Shown here in pieces: positions 1 to 5,614 of a stretch of DNA of 7,232 nt. Below the pieces are notes generated by a model. That model was given only the letters and a program-made list of their open reading frames with translations. It searched no databases and had not been told where the DNA came from. Made by a program: the position numbers and the translations under genes. The stretch lies in the NCBI GenBank assembly GCA_016217625.1, contig JACRHK010000222.1, positions 1 to 7,232 on the forward strand, written 5' to 3'. The stretch is from Nitrospirota bacterium. Its GTDB lineage: Bacteria > Nitrospirota > RBG-16-64-22 > JACRHK01. Position 1 is the stretch's first letter. Each line of letters begins with the position of its first letter.

Positions 1-2
1 AC

Positions 3-110
3 AAGATCGAGTTGATGGCCAACGTCCGGCGTTTCCTGTGGAGCACCCAACGGCGGCCGAAGAAAGTCCGGAGCTATTTTCGCGCGCCGTCCGTTCTCTA
101 TGCCGCATGA
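3..110 (+). CDS. Possible C-terminal tail of an upstream gene (partial, unidentified)
   Basis: The third forward frame is open from the window edge to a TGA at 108-110 and encodes about 35 residues rich in Arg and Lys, ending in RAPSVLYAA. I do not recognise a family. The frame overlaps the open frame of the VOC fragment, so at most one of the two is likely to be translated over this stretch. Its stop overlaps an ATG of the VOC frame (ATGA at 107-110), which is the usual geometry for coupled genes but could be chance. The open length is too short to be statistically convincing; the preceding sequence is needed to decide. Confidence 0.22.
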   Translation, partial: KIELMANVRRFLWSTQRRPKKVRSYFRAPSVLYAA

Positions 111-397
111 GGTGTCAAACATTTTCTGCTCTCCGTAATAACTATCAGGACGAGTGGGTGGAGTACGACATCGGACCAGGCACCTTTGCCATCACCACCA
201 CCGAGATGGGGCACACTCCGGGGGCAAAGGGCGCGGTCGTGGGGTTTGAGGTGGCGGATCTGGACGCCTTCGTGAGGAGGCTGAAGGAGCAGTCCGTCCC
301 GTTTGTAGTGGACACCTTTGAAACGCCCGTCTGCCGCCTGGCCGTGATCGAGGACCCCGACCGCAATCACCTCGTGATACACAAGCGAACAGCCTGA
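38..397 (+). pseudogene. C-terminal half of a VOC / glyoxalase-like protein, N-terminus missing
   Basis: From about position 140 the frame encodes a recognisable vicinal-oxygen-chelate (glyoxalase/bleomycin resistance) C-terminal half: DEWVEYDIGPGTFAITTT, then GAVVGFEVADLDAFVRRL, then PVCRLAVIEDPDRNHLVIHK. Family members of this type are about 120-130 residues and begin with a beta-alpha-beta segment including a motif like RFYExxLGL. That segment is absent here: the residues before NNYQDEW show no similarity, and I find no trace of it in the other two forward frames. The open frame can start at GTG 38 or ATG 107, but neither has a good ribosome binding site. I therefore read it as an N-terminally deleted remnant. 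A short expressed half-domain that dimerises is a less likely alternative. The VOC identity of the C-terminal part is secure; the pseudogene status is inferred. Confidence 0.6.
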
Positions 398-481
398 AGG
401 GTTTGAGGGTCGCAAACGATTGGGGTCGGGTCTTGAAACTTGATCTTTCGTTTTGGCCCCAGATTGATGGTTGCCCTGCCT

Positions 482-574
482 TTAATATCCGCCGGCCAGC
501 CGTTGAGGATTTCTTCCGAAGCGCATGCGCTTGGTGCAGCCGCACTTTTCGCAGATCCACTTCAATCCATCCAA
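482..574 (-). other. Tiny zinc-knuckle-like reading frame, possible remnant
   Basis: On the minus strand a TTG-initiated frame of 30 codons ends with TAA (482-484 on +). It encodes KWICEKCGCTKRMRFGRN and then NPQRLAGGY. The CxxCGC cluster next to basic residues resembles one knuckle of small zinc-ribbon proteins, in which a second Cys pair normally follows a GGY-like turn. Here a stop occurs at that point and the second pair is missing. It could be the decayed end of a small zinc-ribbon gene or chance. The rest of 398-599 shows nothing I can identify. Confidence 0.18.
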
Positions 575-599
575 GAAACTGCAAACCCAGTTTCATTGT

Positions 600-629
600 T
601 TGACAACCGGAAAAAGCGTAGTCTATGAT
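600..629 (+). promoter_or_regulatory. Sigma70-type promoter of the iclR-folate cluster
   Basis: A perfect -35 TTGACA (600-605) and a near-perfect -10 TATGAT (624-629) are separated by 18 bp, with AT-rich sequence upstream. The predicted transcription start is about 636, leaving a 5' leader of about 65 nt before the IclR start codon. No other comparably strong promoter is seen until after pcm, so this probably drives the whole cluster. Confidence 0.75.
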
Positions 630-640
630 TAGCGTGTGCG

Positions 641-659
641 GCAAGCTGAACCAACTTGC
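641..659 (+). promoter_or_regulatory. Imperfect inverted repeat just downstream of the start site (candidate operator)
   Basis: GCAAG (641-645) and CTTGC (655-659) are inverted copies 9 bp apart, and two further pairs (T647-A653, G648-C652) extend the symmetry. The element lies at about +6 to +24 relative to the predicted start. IclR-family proteins bind imperfect palindromes near their own promoters, so this is a plausible autoregulatory site. The short arms leave it weakly supported. Confidence 0.25.
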
Positions 660-700
660 TGTCGTAGGGAGAGGTCATAGAAACGAGGTAGGAGTTGGGC

Positions 701-1513
701 ATGGCGAAGACCCGGAAACGGCCGCATGCGAAACGGCAGAAGGCGGACTACCGGATTCAGGCGATCACCCACGCCCTGGACCTGCTGGAGGCTTTTTCGC
801 CCGCCCACCGGGAACTGGGGGTGACGCAGCTTTCCCAGCGGCTGGGGCTGGACAAGAACAACATCTTCCGCATCCTGGCCACGCTGGAGCTGCGCGGCTA
901 CATCGAGCAGAACCGGGCGACGGGGGACTACCGCCTCGGCCTCAGGACGTTCGAGCTGGGGCAGACCTTCCAGCAGTCCCTCGACCTGCTGGAGCAGGCC
1001 CGGCCCTTCCTGGAGCAGTTGGTCGTCCGGTGCGACGAGACGGCCTATCTCGGTGTGCTGCGCGGCGCTCGCGCCGTCTATCTCGATGTGGTGGAGACCC
1101 CGCAGGCGGTGCGGGCCGTCTCCCGCCTGGGGGCCGTGATCCCCGCCTGCTGCACGGCCATCGGCAAGGCCCAGCTCGCTTTCCTCCCGCAGGATCAACT
1201 CCGGAAGATCTTCGACAAGGAGAAGATGGCCGTCTACACCGACTCGACGATCCGCTCGCGGGAGGCTCTGTTCCGCCAGCTTGAGAAGGTCGCGTCCAGG
1301 GGGTATGCCCTGGGGGACGGGGAATATGAGGACGGCGTCCGCGGGATCGGCGCTCCCATCCGCAACTATACCCAGCAGGTCGTGGCCGGCGTGTCGATCT
1401 CGGGTCCCGCGCACCGCCTGTCCGAGGATCGGCTCCGGAAAGATCTGGCGCCCCTTCTCCTCCGGACCGCGCGGGAGATCTCCCTCCGGCTCGGTTGGAA
1501 GGAAGAACGTTGA
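701..1513 (+). CDS. IclR-family transcriptional regulator
   Basis: The encoded protein is 270 residues, the usual length for the family. A basic N-terminal tail is followed by a winged helix-turn-helix (about residues 17-85); the recognition region VTQLSQRLGLDKNNIFRIL spans about 41-59. The C-terminal effector-binding domain (about 95-260) carries the family blocks around VIPACCTAIGKAQLAFL and GYALGDGEYEDGVRGIGAPI. I chose ATG 701 because AGGAG at 690-694 sits 6 nt upstream; an in-frame TTG at 695 would leave no room for that site. It is the first gene after a strong promoter and overlaps the next gene by 4 nt (TTGA), so it is almost certainly co-transcribed with the folate genes and may control them. 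IclR proteins sense small carboxylates or aromatic compounds in characterised cases; the ligand here cannot be read from sequence. Confidence 0.93.
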   Translation: MAKTRKRPHAKRQKADYRIQAITHALDLLEAFSPAHRELGVTQLSQRLGLDKNNIFRILATLELRGYIEQNRATGDYRLGLRTFELGQTFQQSLDLLEQARPFLEQLVVRCDETAYLGVLRGARAVYLDVVETPQAVRAVSRLGAVIPACCTAIGKAQLAFLPQDQLRKIFDKEKMAVYTDSTIRSREALFRQLEKVASRGYALGDGEYEDGVRGIGAPIRNYTQQVVAGVSISGPAHRLSEDRLRKDLAPLLLRTAREISLRLGWKEER

Positions 1514-2160
1514 CCGTTCTTCGCGGCGCTCCTGTGTCGGCGAAGGCTCGGGGGGCGGAACCGGGGAGCAAACCCGCTCTCCGCAGGCGCCTCCTCGCCC
1601 GCCGCGATCGGATCGCCGCTCCCGAGCGGGCGGCGCGGAGCGGCCGCATTCTCCGCCGCCTCCTGGCGCTTCCCGAATACCGGCGGGCCCGGTGGGTCGG
1701 GTTGTATTGCGCGTTCCGGAGCGAGGTCGCGACGGCCACGCTCCTCCGTCGGGCCCTGCGCGAGGGGAAGCGGGTCGCCGTCCCGATGACCATCTGGCGG
1801 GGCCGGAGCCTGGTCTTCTCCGAGGTGCGGGATCCGGAGCGCGATCTGATTCCCGGAACACAAGGAATCCCCGAGCCCCGGCCGGACGCGCTGAGGCCCG
1901 TGGCCGTCGAGGCGCTGGATCTGCTGATTGTCCCCGGCGTGGGGTTCGACCTGTCCGGACACCGGTTGGGGTACGGGATGGGGTTTTACGACCGTCTTTT
2001 TCATCGACTGCCCGGCCGCGTTCCCCGGGTCGCCCTGGCTTTTGAATGCCAAGTGATGACGGCCCTGCCCGCAGGCAAGCAGGATCAGCCGGTGGATGTG
2101 ATTGTGACGGAAGAGCGGGTCATCCGGATATCCAAACCGGGAGTCAGAAGTCAGGAGTGA
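1510..2160 (+). CDS. 5-formyltetrahydrofolate cyclo-ligase (5,10-methenyl-THF synthetase)
   Basis: This cytoplasmic enzyme uses ATP to convert 5-formyl-THF to 5,10-methenyl-THF, rescuing the inactive folate for one-carbon metabolism. Family hallmarks are visible in order: a basic helix KPALRRRLLARRDRI near the N-terminus, FRSEVAT with the substrate-contacting Glu, and the C-terminal phosphate-binding block PGVGFDLSGHRLGYGMGFYD. The predicted length is 216 residues, slightly longer than the usual 185-200 because of about 20 unaligned N-terminal residues. I prefer TTG 1510, whose TTGA overlaps the iclR stop and which has GGAAGGAAG just upstream; TTG 1495 and GTG 1534 are alternatives in the same frame. 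The last codons run through a 7-bp tandem repeat that also supplies the folD ribosome binding site. E. coli calls this gene ygfA (fau). Confidence 0.92.
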   Translation: MTVLRGAPVSAKARGAEPGSKPALRRRLLARRDRIAAPERAARSGRILRRLLALPEYRRARWVGLYCAFRSEVATATLLRRALREGKRVAVPMTIWRGRSLVFSEVRDPERDLIPGTQGIPEPRPDALRPVAVEALDLLIVPGVGFDLSGHRLGYGMGFYDRLFHRLPGRVPRVALAFECQVMTALPAGKQDQPVDVIVTEERVIRISKPGVRSQE

Positions 2161-2162
2161 GG
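2142..2162 (+). repeat. Three-unit heptamer tandem repeat at the cyclo-ligase/folD junction
   Basis: Three consecutive 7-mers, AGTCAGA, AGTCAGG and AGTGAGG, end directly at the folD ATG (2163). They encode the last residues and stop of the cyclo-ligase and contain AGGAG (2153-2157), the folD ribosome binding site. The period of 7 recurs with different sequences at the next junctions. Confidence 0.7.
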
Positions 2163-3017
2163 ATGGCGGCACAGATCCTTGACGGCCTTGCGGTGGCGCA
2201 GAAGATCCGGGAAGGGCTGCGGTCGGAGGTGGACCAGCTCCGGGCCGGCGGGGTGACGCCGGGGCTGGCCGTGATCCTGGCGGGGGAGGTCCCGGCCTCG
2301 CAGGTCTATGTCCGGAACTAGGCCTGGGCCTCTGAGGGCGTGGGGATTGTCTCGTCGGTCCATCGTCTGCCGGCCTCGACCTCCGAGGAAGAGGTGCTGG
2401 GCCTCCTCCGGCAGTTGAACGCCGACCCGGCGGTCCACGGCATCCTCGTGCAGCTTCCTCTGCCGCCACAGATTCGGAAAGAGTTCGTATTGGAGAGTCT
2501 TGATCCCGCCAAGGATGTGGACGGCTTCCACCCGGCGAACATGGGGAGGCTGCTGGCCGGCAACCCGACGTTCGTGCCCTGCACGCCCCTGGGGATCATG
2601 GTGCTCCTTGAGCAGTATGGTTTGCCGATCACAGGCAAGCGGGCCGTGGTGGTGGGGCGGAGCACGCTCGTGGGGAAGCCGCTGGCGATCTTGCTGCTGG
2701 CAGCCCATGCCACCGTGACGCTCGCCCACTCGAAGACCGCTGACCTGCCGGCCGTTTGCAGGGAGGCGGAGATCCTGGTGGCGGCGGTCGGCCGGCCCCG
2801 GCTCATCACGGCCGAGATGGTGCGCGAGGGGGCCGTGGTCGTAGATGTGGGGATCAACCGGCTGCCCGATGGAAAGCTTGTCGGGGATGTGGACTTCAAT
2901 GCCGTTCGGCAGAAGGCCTCGGCCATCTCGCCCGTGCCCGGCGGCGTGGGGCCGATGACCGTGGCAATGCTCCTGCATAATACGGTGAATGCGGCGAAGC
3001 AGGTGGGGAAGCAATAA
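2163..3017 (+). CDS. folD: Bifunctional methylene-THF dehydrogenase / methenyl-THF cyclohydrolase, interrupted by an in-frame TAG at the catalytic lysine codon
   Basis: FolD interconverts 5,10-methylene-, 5,10-methenyl- and 10-formyl-THF with NAD(P). The reading frame has 284 codons plus a terminal TAA, matching normal FolD length (about 280-290). Conserved blocks are all present: PASQVYVRN (about 44-52), [25 protein letters not shown], the nucleotide-binding [14 protein letters not shown], and GDVDF followed by [15 protein letters not shown] near the C-terminus. The exception is codon 53 (2319-2321), which is TAG. In the family motif YVxxK this position is the invariant catalytic Lys (Lys54 in E. 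coli, Lys56 in human); AAG to TAG is one base change. Start ATG 2163 has AGGAG 5 nt upstream and lies 2 nt after the previous stop. Conventional translation gives a 52-residue peptide, and a GTG at 2340 could restart a piece lacking the catalytic motif. Sequencing error, recent nonsense mutation and amber recoding are all possible. Confidence 0.88.
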
Positions 3018-3045
3018 GTGGTGAGAGGTGAGTGGTGAGTGGTGG
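3018..3045 (+). repeat. Four-unit heptamer tandem repeat at the folD/panB junction
   Basis: Directly after the folD TAA come GTGGTGA, GAGGTGA, GTGGTGA and GTGGTGG, four units of exactly 7 bp. The last unit with the next bases (GGTGGAG, 3041-3047) supplies a weak panB ribosome binding site before ATG 3050. The GTGs in the repeat create a spurious in-frame earlier start at 3032. Confidence 0.75.
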
Positions 3046-3049
3046 AGAA

Positions 3050-3853
3050 ATGAAGAGAGAACAGGTTACGGTCCTGACACTTCAGGAGAAGAAACAGGAA
3101 GGCCAGAAGATCTCCATGGTCACGGCCTACGACTACCCCTTCGCCGATCTAGTGGACCGGGCGGGGATCGACTGCGTCCTGGTGGGGGATTCCCTCGGCA
3201 TCGTGGTCCAGGGGCACGAGACGACGATCCCCGTGACCATGGATCAGATGATCTATCACACGGCGATAGTCCGCCGCGCGGTCCGGCGCGCGCTGGTCAT
3301 CGGCGACATGCCGTTCCTTTCCTACCGCACGCCGGAGATCGCCGTGGCGAACGCCGGCCGGTTCCTCCAGGAAGGGGGCGCGGCGGCCGTGAAGATCGAG
3401 GCGCTGGGCGACCAGGCCGCCGTCGTGGAGGCGCTGGTCCGGGCCGGCATCCCCGTCATGGCCCATCTCGGTCTCACACCCCAGGCCGTGCACCGGATGG
3501 GGGGATACAAAGTTCAGGGGCGCGAGGAACAGGCGGCACAACGCTTGCTGGAAGAAGCGCAGACAGCGGAACAGGCCGGGGCGTTTGCCGTTCTGTTGGA
3601 AGGGATTCCGGCCAAGCTGGCCAAGGCCGTGACGGAGCGCATCGGCGTGCCCACGATCGGGATCGGCGCCGGCCCCCACTGCGACGGCCAAGTCCTCGTC
3701 TTGCACGACCTCCTCGGCCTCTTCGACCGCTTCACGCCCAAGTTCGTCAAGCGGTACGCCCACCTGGGGGCCGAGGCCCTGGACGCCCTCCGCCGGTTCA
3801 AGGAAGAGGTCGAGTCGGGCGTCTTTCCCGGCGAGGAGCAGAGCTTCCATTAG
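3050..3853 (+). CDS. panB: 3-methyl-2-oxobutanoate hydroxymethyltransferase (ketopantoate hydroxymethyltransferase)
   Basis: PanB transfers a hydroxymethyl group from 5,10-methylene-THF to 2-oxoisovalerate, the first committed step of pantothenate and CoA synthesis. The 267-residue product is of standard length and covers the full (beta/alpha)8 barrel. Metal ligands are visible in VGDSLG (Asp about 47) and IGDMPF (Asp about 86). The substrate-binding block VKIEA (Lys about 115), the His block MAHLGLTPQ, and the catalytic Glu in FAVLLEGIP are all intact. The C-terminus ends in EEQSFH, close to the usual end of the family. I place the start at ATG 3050 (MKREQVTV) rather than GTG 3032, because family members begin a few residues before the TAYDYPFA block and the earlier GTG lies inside a tandem repeat. 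It ends in TAG, 12 nt before metF and in the same frame. Its demand for methylene-THF explains the folate neighbours. Confidence 0.96.
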   Translation: MKREQVTVLTLQEKKQEGQKISMVTAYDYPFADLVDRAGIDCVLVGDSLGIVVQGHETTIPVTMDQMIYHTAIVRRAVRRALVIGDMPFLSYRTPEIAVANAGRFLQEGGAAAVKIEALGDQAAVVEALVRAGIPVMAHLGLTPQAVHRMGGYKVQGREEQAAQRLLEEAQTAEQAGAFAVLLEGIPAKLAKAVTERIGVPTIGIGAGPHCDGQVLVLHDLLGLFDRFTPKFVKRYAHLGAEALDALRRFKEEVESGVFPGEEQSFH

Positions 3854-3865
3854 GATGCGGGGCCG

Positions 3866-4729
3866 GTGAAGATCCGGGATCTGTTCAAGACAGGGGCCAA
3901 AGTCTTCTCCTTCGAATTCTTCCCCCCTAAAACCGAAGAGGGTGTGGCCGCCCTCTCCCAGACCATTGAGGATCTGCGGACGCTCCGTCCCTCCTTCGTC
4001 TCCGTCACGTACGGGGCCGGCGGCTCCACCCGCGATCGGACGATCGATCTGGTGGACCGGATCAAGAACCGGCTGGGGATCGAGGCGATGGCCCACCTGA
4101 CCTGCGTGGGGGCGGGGCGGGAGGAGATCGTTCAGGTCCTCGACCGGCTGAAGACGGCCGGAATCGAGAACATCCTGGCCCTGCGCGGCGACCCGCCGAA
4201 CGGCCGCGGCCCCTTCATCCCACCGGCCGGCGGCTTCGCCCACGCGTCGGATCTCATCGCCTTCATCCGGCCGCGGTACGACTTCTGCCTGGGGGGCGCG
4301 GCGTATCCCGAGGGGCATCTCGAATCGAAGAGCCTGGAGGAGGACCTGGCCTATACCAAGCGGAAGGTGGAGGCGGGGGCGGAGTTCCTCATCACGCAGA
4401 TGTTCTTCGACAACCGGTTCTACTTCGACTTTGTGGCGCGCGCCCGCGCAGCCGGCATCGCCGTGCCGATCCTGCCCGGGATCATGCCCGTCACCAACCT
4501 CGACCAGATCAAGCGGTTCACGGAGCTTTGCGGCGCCAAGATCCCCGCTTCCCTGCTGGAGCGGTTAGAGAAGGTCCGGGAGGACCCCGAGGCCGTGCGG
4601 CAGATCGGCGTGGAGCATGCCGCGGCCCAGTGCCGGGATCTCCTGGCCGGTGGCGCCCCCGGCATCCACTTCTATACGCTGAACCGGTCCACGGCCACGC
4701 GGAGGATCTTACAAAGACTGAGACAGTAG
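3866..4729 (+). CDS. metF: 5,10-methylenetetrahydrofolate reductase
   Basis: MetF is an FAD-dependent TIM-barrel enzyme that reduces 5,10-methylene-THF to 5-methyl-THF, the methyl donor for methionine synthesis. The 287-residue product is typical of the bacterial single-domain form without the eukaryotic regulatory domain. Diagnostic blocks are present: FSFEFFPPKTEEG with the catalytic Glu at about residue 17, VTYGAGGSTRDRTI, ALRGDPP with the conserved folate/FAD-contacting Asp, and TQMFFDNRFYFDF. Start GTG 3866 gives MKIRDLF, a usual MetF N-terminus; a weak AGGA (3852-3855) overlaps the panB stop. The 12-nt gap from panB implies co-transcription and probably translational coupling. It terminates with TAG. 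Confidence 0.96.
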   Translation: MKIRDLFKTGAKVFSFEFFPPKTEEGVAALSQTIEDLRTLRPSFVSVTYGAGGSTRDRTIDLVDRIKNRLGIEAMAHLTCVGAGREEIVQVLDRLKTAGIENILALRGDPPNGRGPFIPPAGGFAHASDLIAFIRPRYDFCLGGAAYPEGHLESKSLEEDLAYTKRKVEAGAEFLITQMFFDNRFYFDFVARARAAGIAVPILPGIMPVTNLDQIKRFTELCGAKIPASLLERLEKVREDPEAVRQIGVEHAAAQCRDLLAGGAPGIHFYTLNRSTATRRILQRLRQ

Positions 4730-4735
4730 GAAAGC

Positions 4736-4770
4736 GACGATGGAAGACAGAAGATTGAAGATTGAAAAAA
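4736..4770 (+). repeat. Heptamer tandem repeat at the metF/pcm junction
   Basis: Five consecutive 7-mers are visible: GACGATG, GAAGACA, GAAGATT, GAAGATT and GAAAAAA. The middle two are identical and the flanking ones diverge. Period and purine richness match the repeats at the two other junctions, but the unit sequence is unrelated. It lies in the 67-nt spacer between metF and pcm. Confidence 0.65.
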
Positions 4771-4796
4771 GATAGCGAGATGGTCTCAGGAGCGCC

Positions 4797-5504
4797 ATGC
4801 CCGGCTGGATCATCCCCCCACCCAAAGCGCAGACGAAGAGTCGGGCGGAATTTCAACAGGAGCGGAAGGAGAAGGTCCGTTGGCTCGTCGCGCAGGGGTA
4901 CCTCAAGTCCGAACGAATCCGGGAGGCCCTCCTGAAAGTTCCTCGGGAGGAGTTTATCCCGCCCGCTTACCGTGATTATGCCTACCGGGAAGTTCCCCTC
5001 CCACTGCCCGGTGCGAGGGCGACGATCTCCTGCCCGCACAGCTATCCGCTGTTCTACGAGCCTTTGGGACTGGATCGCGGCCATCGCTTTCTCGAGATCG
5101 GCCTGGGCTCCGGCTACGGCGCGGCCCTGGCGCGGGAGATCGTGGGAGCGGAGGGGTTGGTCGTGTCGGTGGAGATCGACCCGGTCACCTACGCCTATGC
5201 GAAGCGCAACCTGGAAGCCGCGGGGTACCAGGACATTGTCCTTGTGCTGGGAGACGGGGGCCCCGGCTGTCCCGAGTGGGCCCCTTATGACCGGATCTGC
5301 CTGACCGCCGCCTGTCTCATGGTCCCTCCGCCGTTGTTGGAACAACTCAAGGTGGGAGGGCGGTTGGTTGCGCCGGTGCTCGAAGGCAGCGCGCAGTATC
5401 TGGCGCTCCATGAAAAGCGCGCGGAGGGGATCGAGAAGATCATCCTCTGCGAGGTGCTCTACGTCTCCTTGAGGGGACGCTATGGCGTCCGCGAGGTCTC
5501 ATGA
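4797..5504 (+). CDS. pcm: Protein-L-isoaspartate O-methyltransferase family protein
   Basis: The family methylates L-isoaspartyl residues of aged proteins with SAM, starting their repair. The 235-residue product shows the helical lead VRWLVAQGYLKSERIREAL, then VPREEFIPPAYRDYAY, the active-site segment ATISCPH, SAM motif I LEIGLGSGYGAALA, the acidic VSVEID after strand 2, LGDG, and the C-terminal block APYDRICLTAACLMVPPPLLEQLKVGGRLVAPV in two adjoining parts. The catalytic-site Ser of TIS is kept, but the usual GYGQ before it is replaced by PGAR, and about 26 extra residues precede the family's normal start. ATG 4797 has AGGAG 4 nt upstream. It follows metF by 67 nt with no clear promoter between, so it is probably the last gene of the cluster; a SAM-using enzyme fits downstream of methyl-THF synthesis. 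A related methyltransferase with another substrate cannot be excluded. Confidence 0.87.
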   Translation: MPGWIIPPPKAQTKSRAEFQQERKEKVRWLVAQGYLKSERIREALLKVPREEFIPPAYRDYAYREVPLPLPGARATISCPHSYPLFYEPLGLDRGHRFLEIGLGSGYGAALAREIVGAEGLVVSVEIDPVTYAYAKRNLEAAGYQDIVLVLGDGGPGCPEWAPYDRICLTAACLMVPPPLLEQLKVGGRLVAPVLEGSAQYLALHEKRAEGIEKIILCEVLYVSLRGRYGVREVS

Positions 5505-5519
5505 CCCGCCTGAGGCGGG
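5505..5519 (+). terminator. Hairpin immediately after pcm, without a U-tract
   Basis: CCCGCC-TGA-GGCGGG forms a perfect 6-bp GC stem with a 3-nt loop, starting at the base after the pcm stop. No run of T follows, so it is not a canonical intrinsic terminator; it may be a Rho-assisted end or an mRNA 3' stabiliser. A second hairpin, GGACGC-TATG-GCGTCC (5475-5490), lies in the last pcm codons. Confidence 0.4.
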
Positions 5520-5556
5520 CCGCTCCGCATGGAAAACCTCCGACAACGCAGAAGGT

Positions 5557-5571
5557 TCTCGAAATTCGAGA
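5557..5571 (+). promoter_or_regulatory. Perfect 15-bp palindrome, candidate operator of the MpsC-like gene
   Basis: TCTCGAA-A-TTCGAGA is a perfect 7+1+7 inverted repeat. It covers the place where a -35 element would sit for the downstream extended -10, so a bound protein would block or assist RNA polymerase. I cannot match it to a named regulator. Confidence 0.5.
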
Positions 5572-5575
5572 GATA

Positions 5576-5584
5576 TGGTACGAT
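5576..5584 (+). promoter_or_regulatory. Extended -10 promoter of the MpsC-like gene
   Basis: TGG followed by TACGAT reads as an extended -10 (TGn-TACGAT). The hexamer 17 bp upstream (5556-5561, TTCTCG) is a poor -35, which an extended -10 can tolerate. The predicted start is about 5591, giving a short leader before GTG 5615. Confidence 0.5.
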
Positions 5585-5614
5585 AAGCCGTTCTGACAGA
5601 GAGATGCGGCGGCG

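Noticed and set aside
629..1861. Long minus-strand open frame opposite iclR and the cyclo-ligase
   Set aside because: It is antisense to two well-supported genes, has Arg/Pro/Gly-rich composition typical of GC-rich shadow frames, and shows no recognisable domain.
3032..3052. GTG 3032 as the panB start
   Set aside because: This GTG lies within the heptamer repeat and would add six residues (VSGGE-type) not seen in the family; ATG 3050 gives a normal N-terminus.
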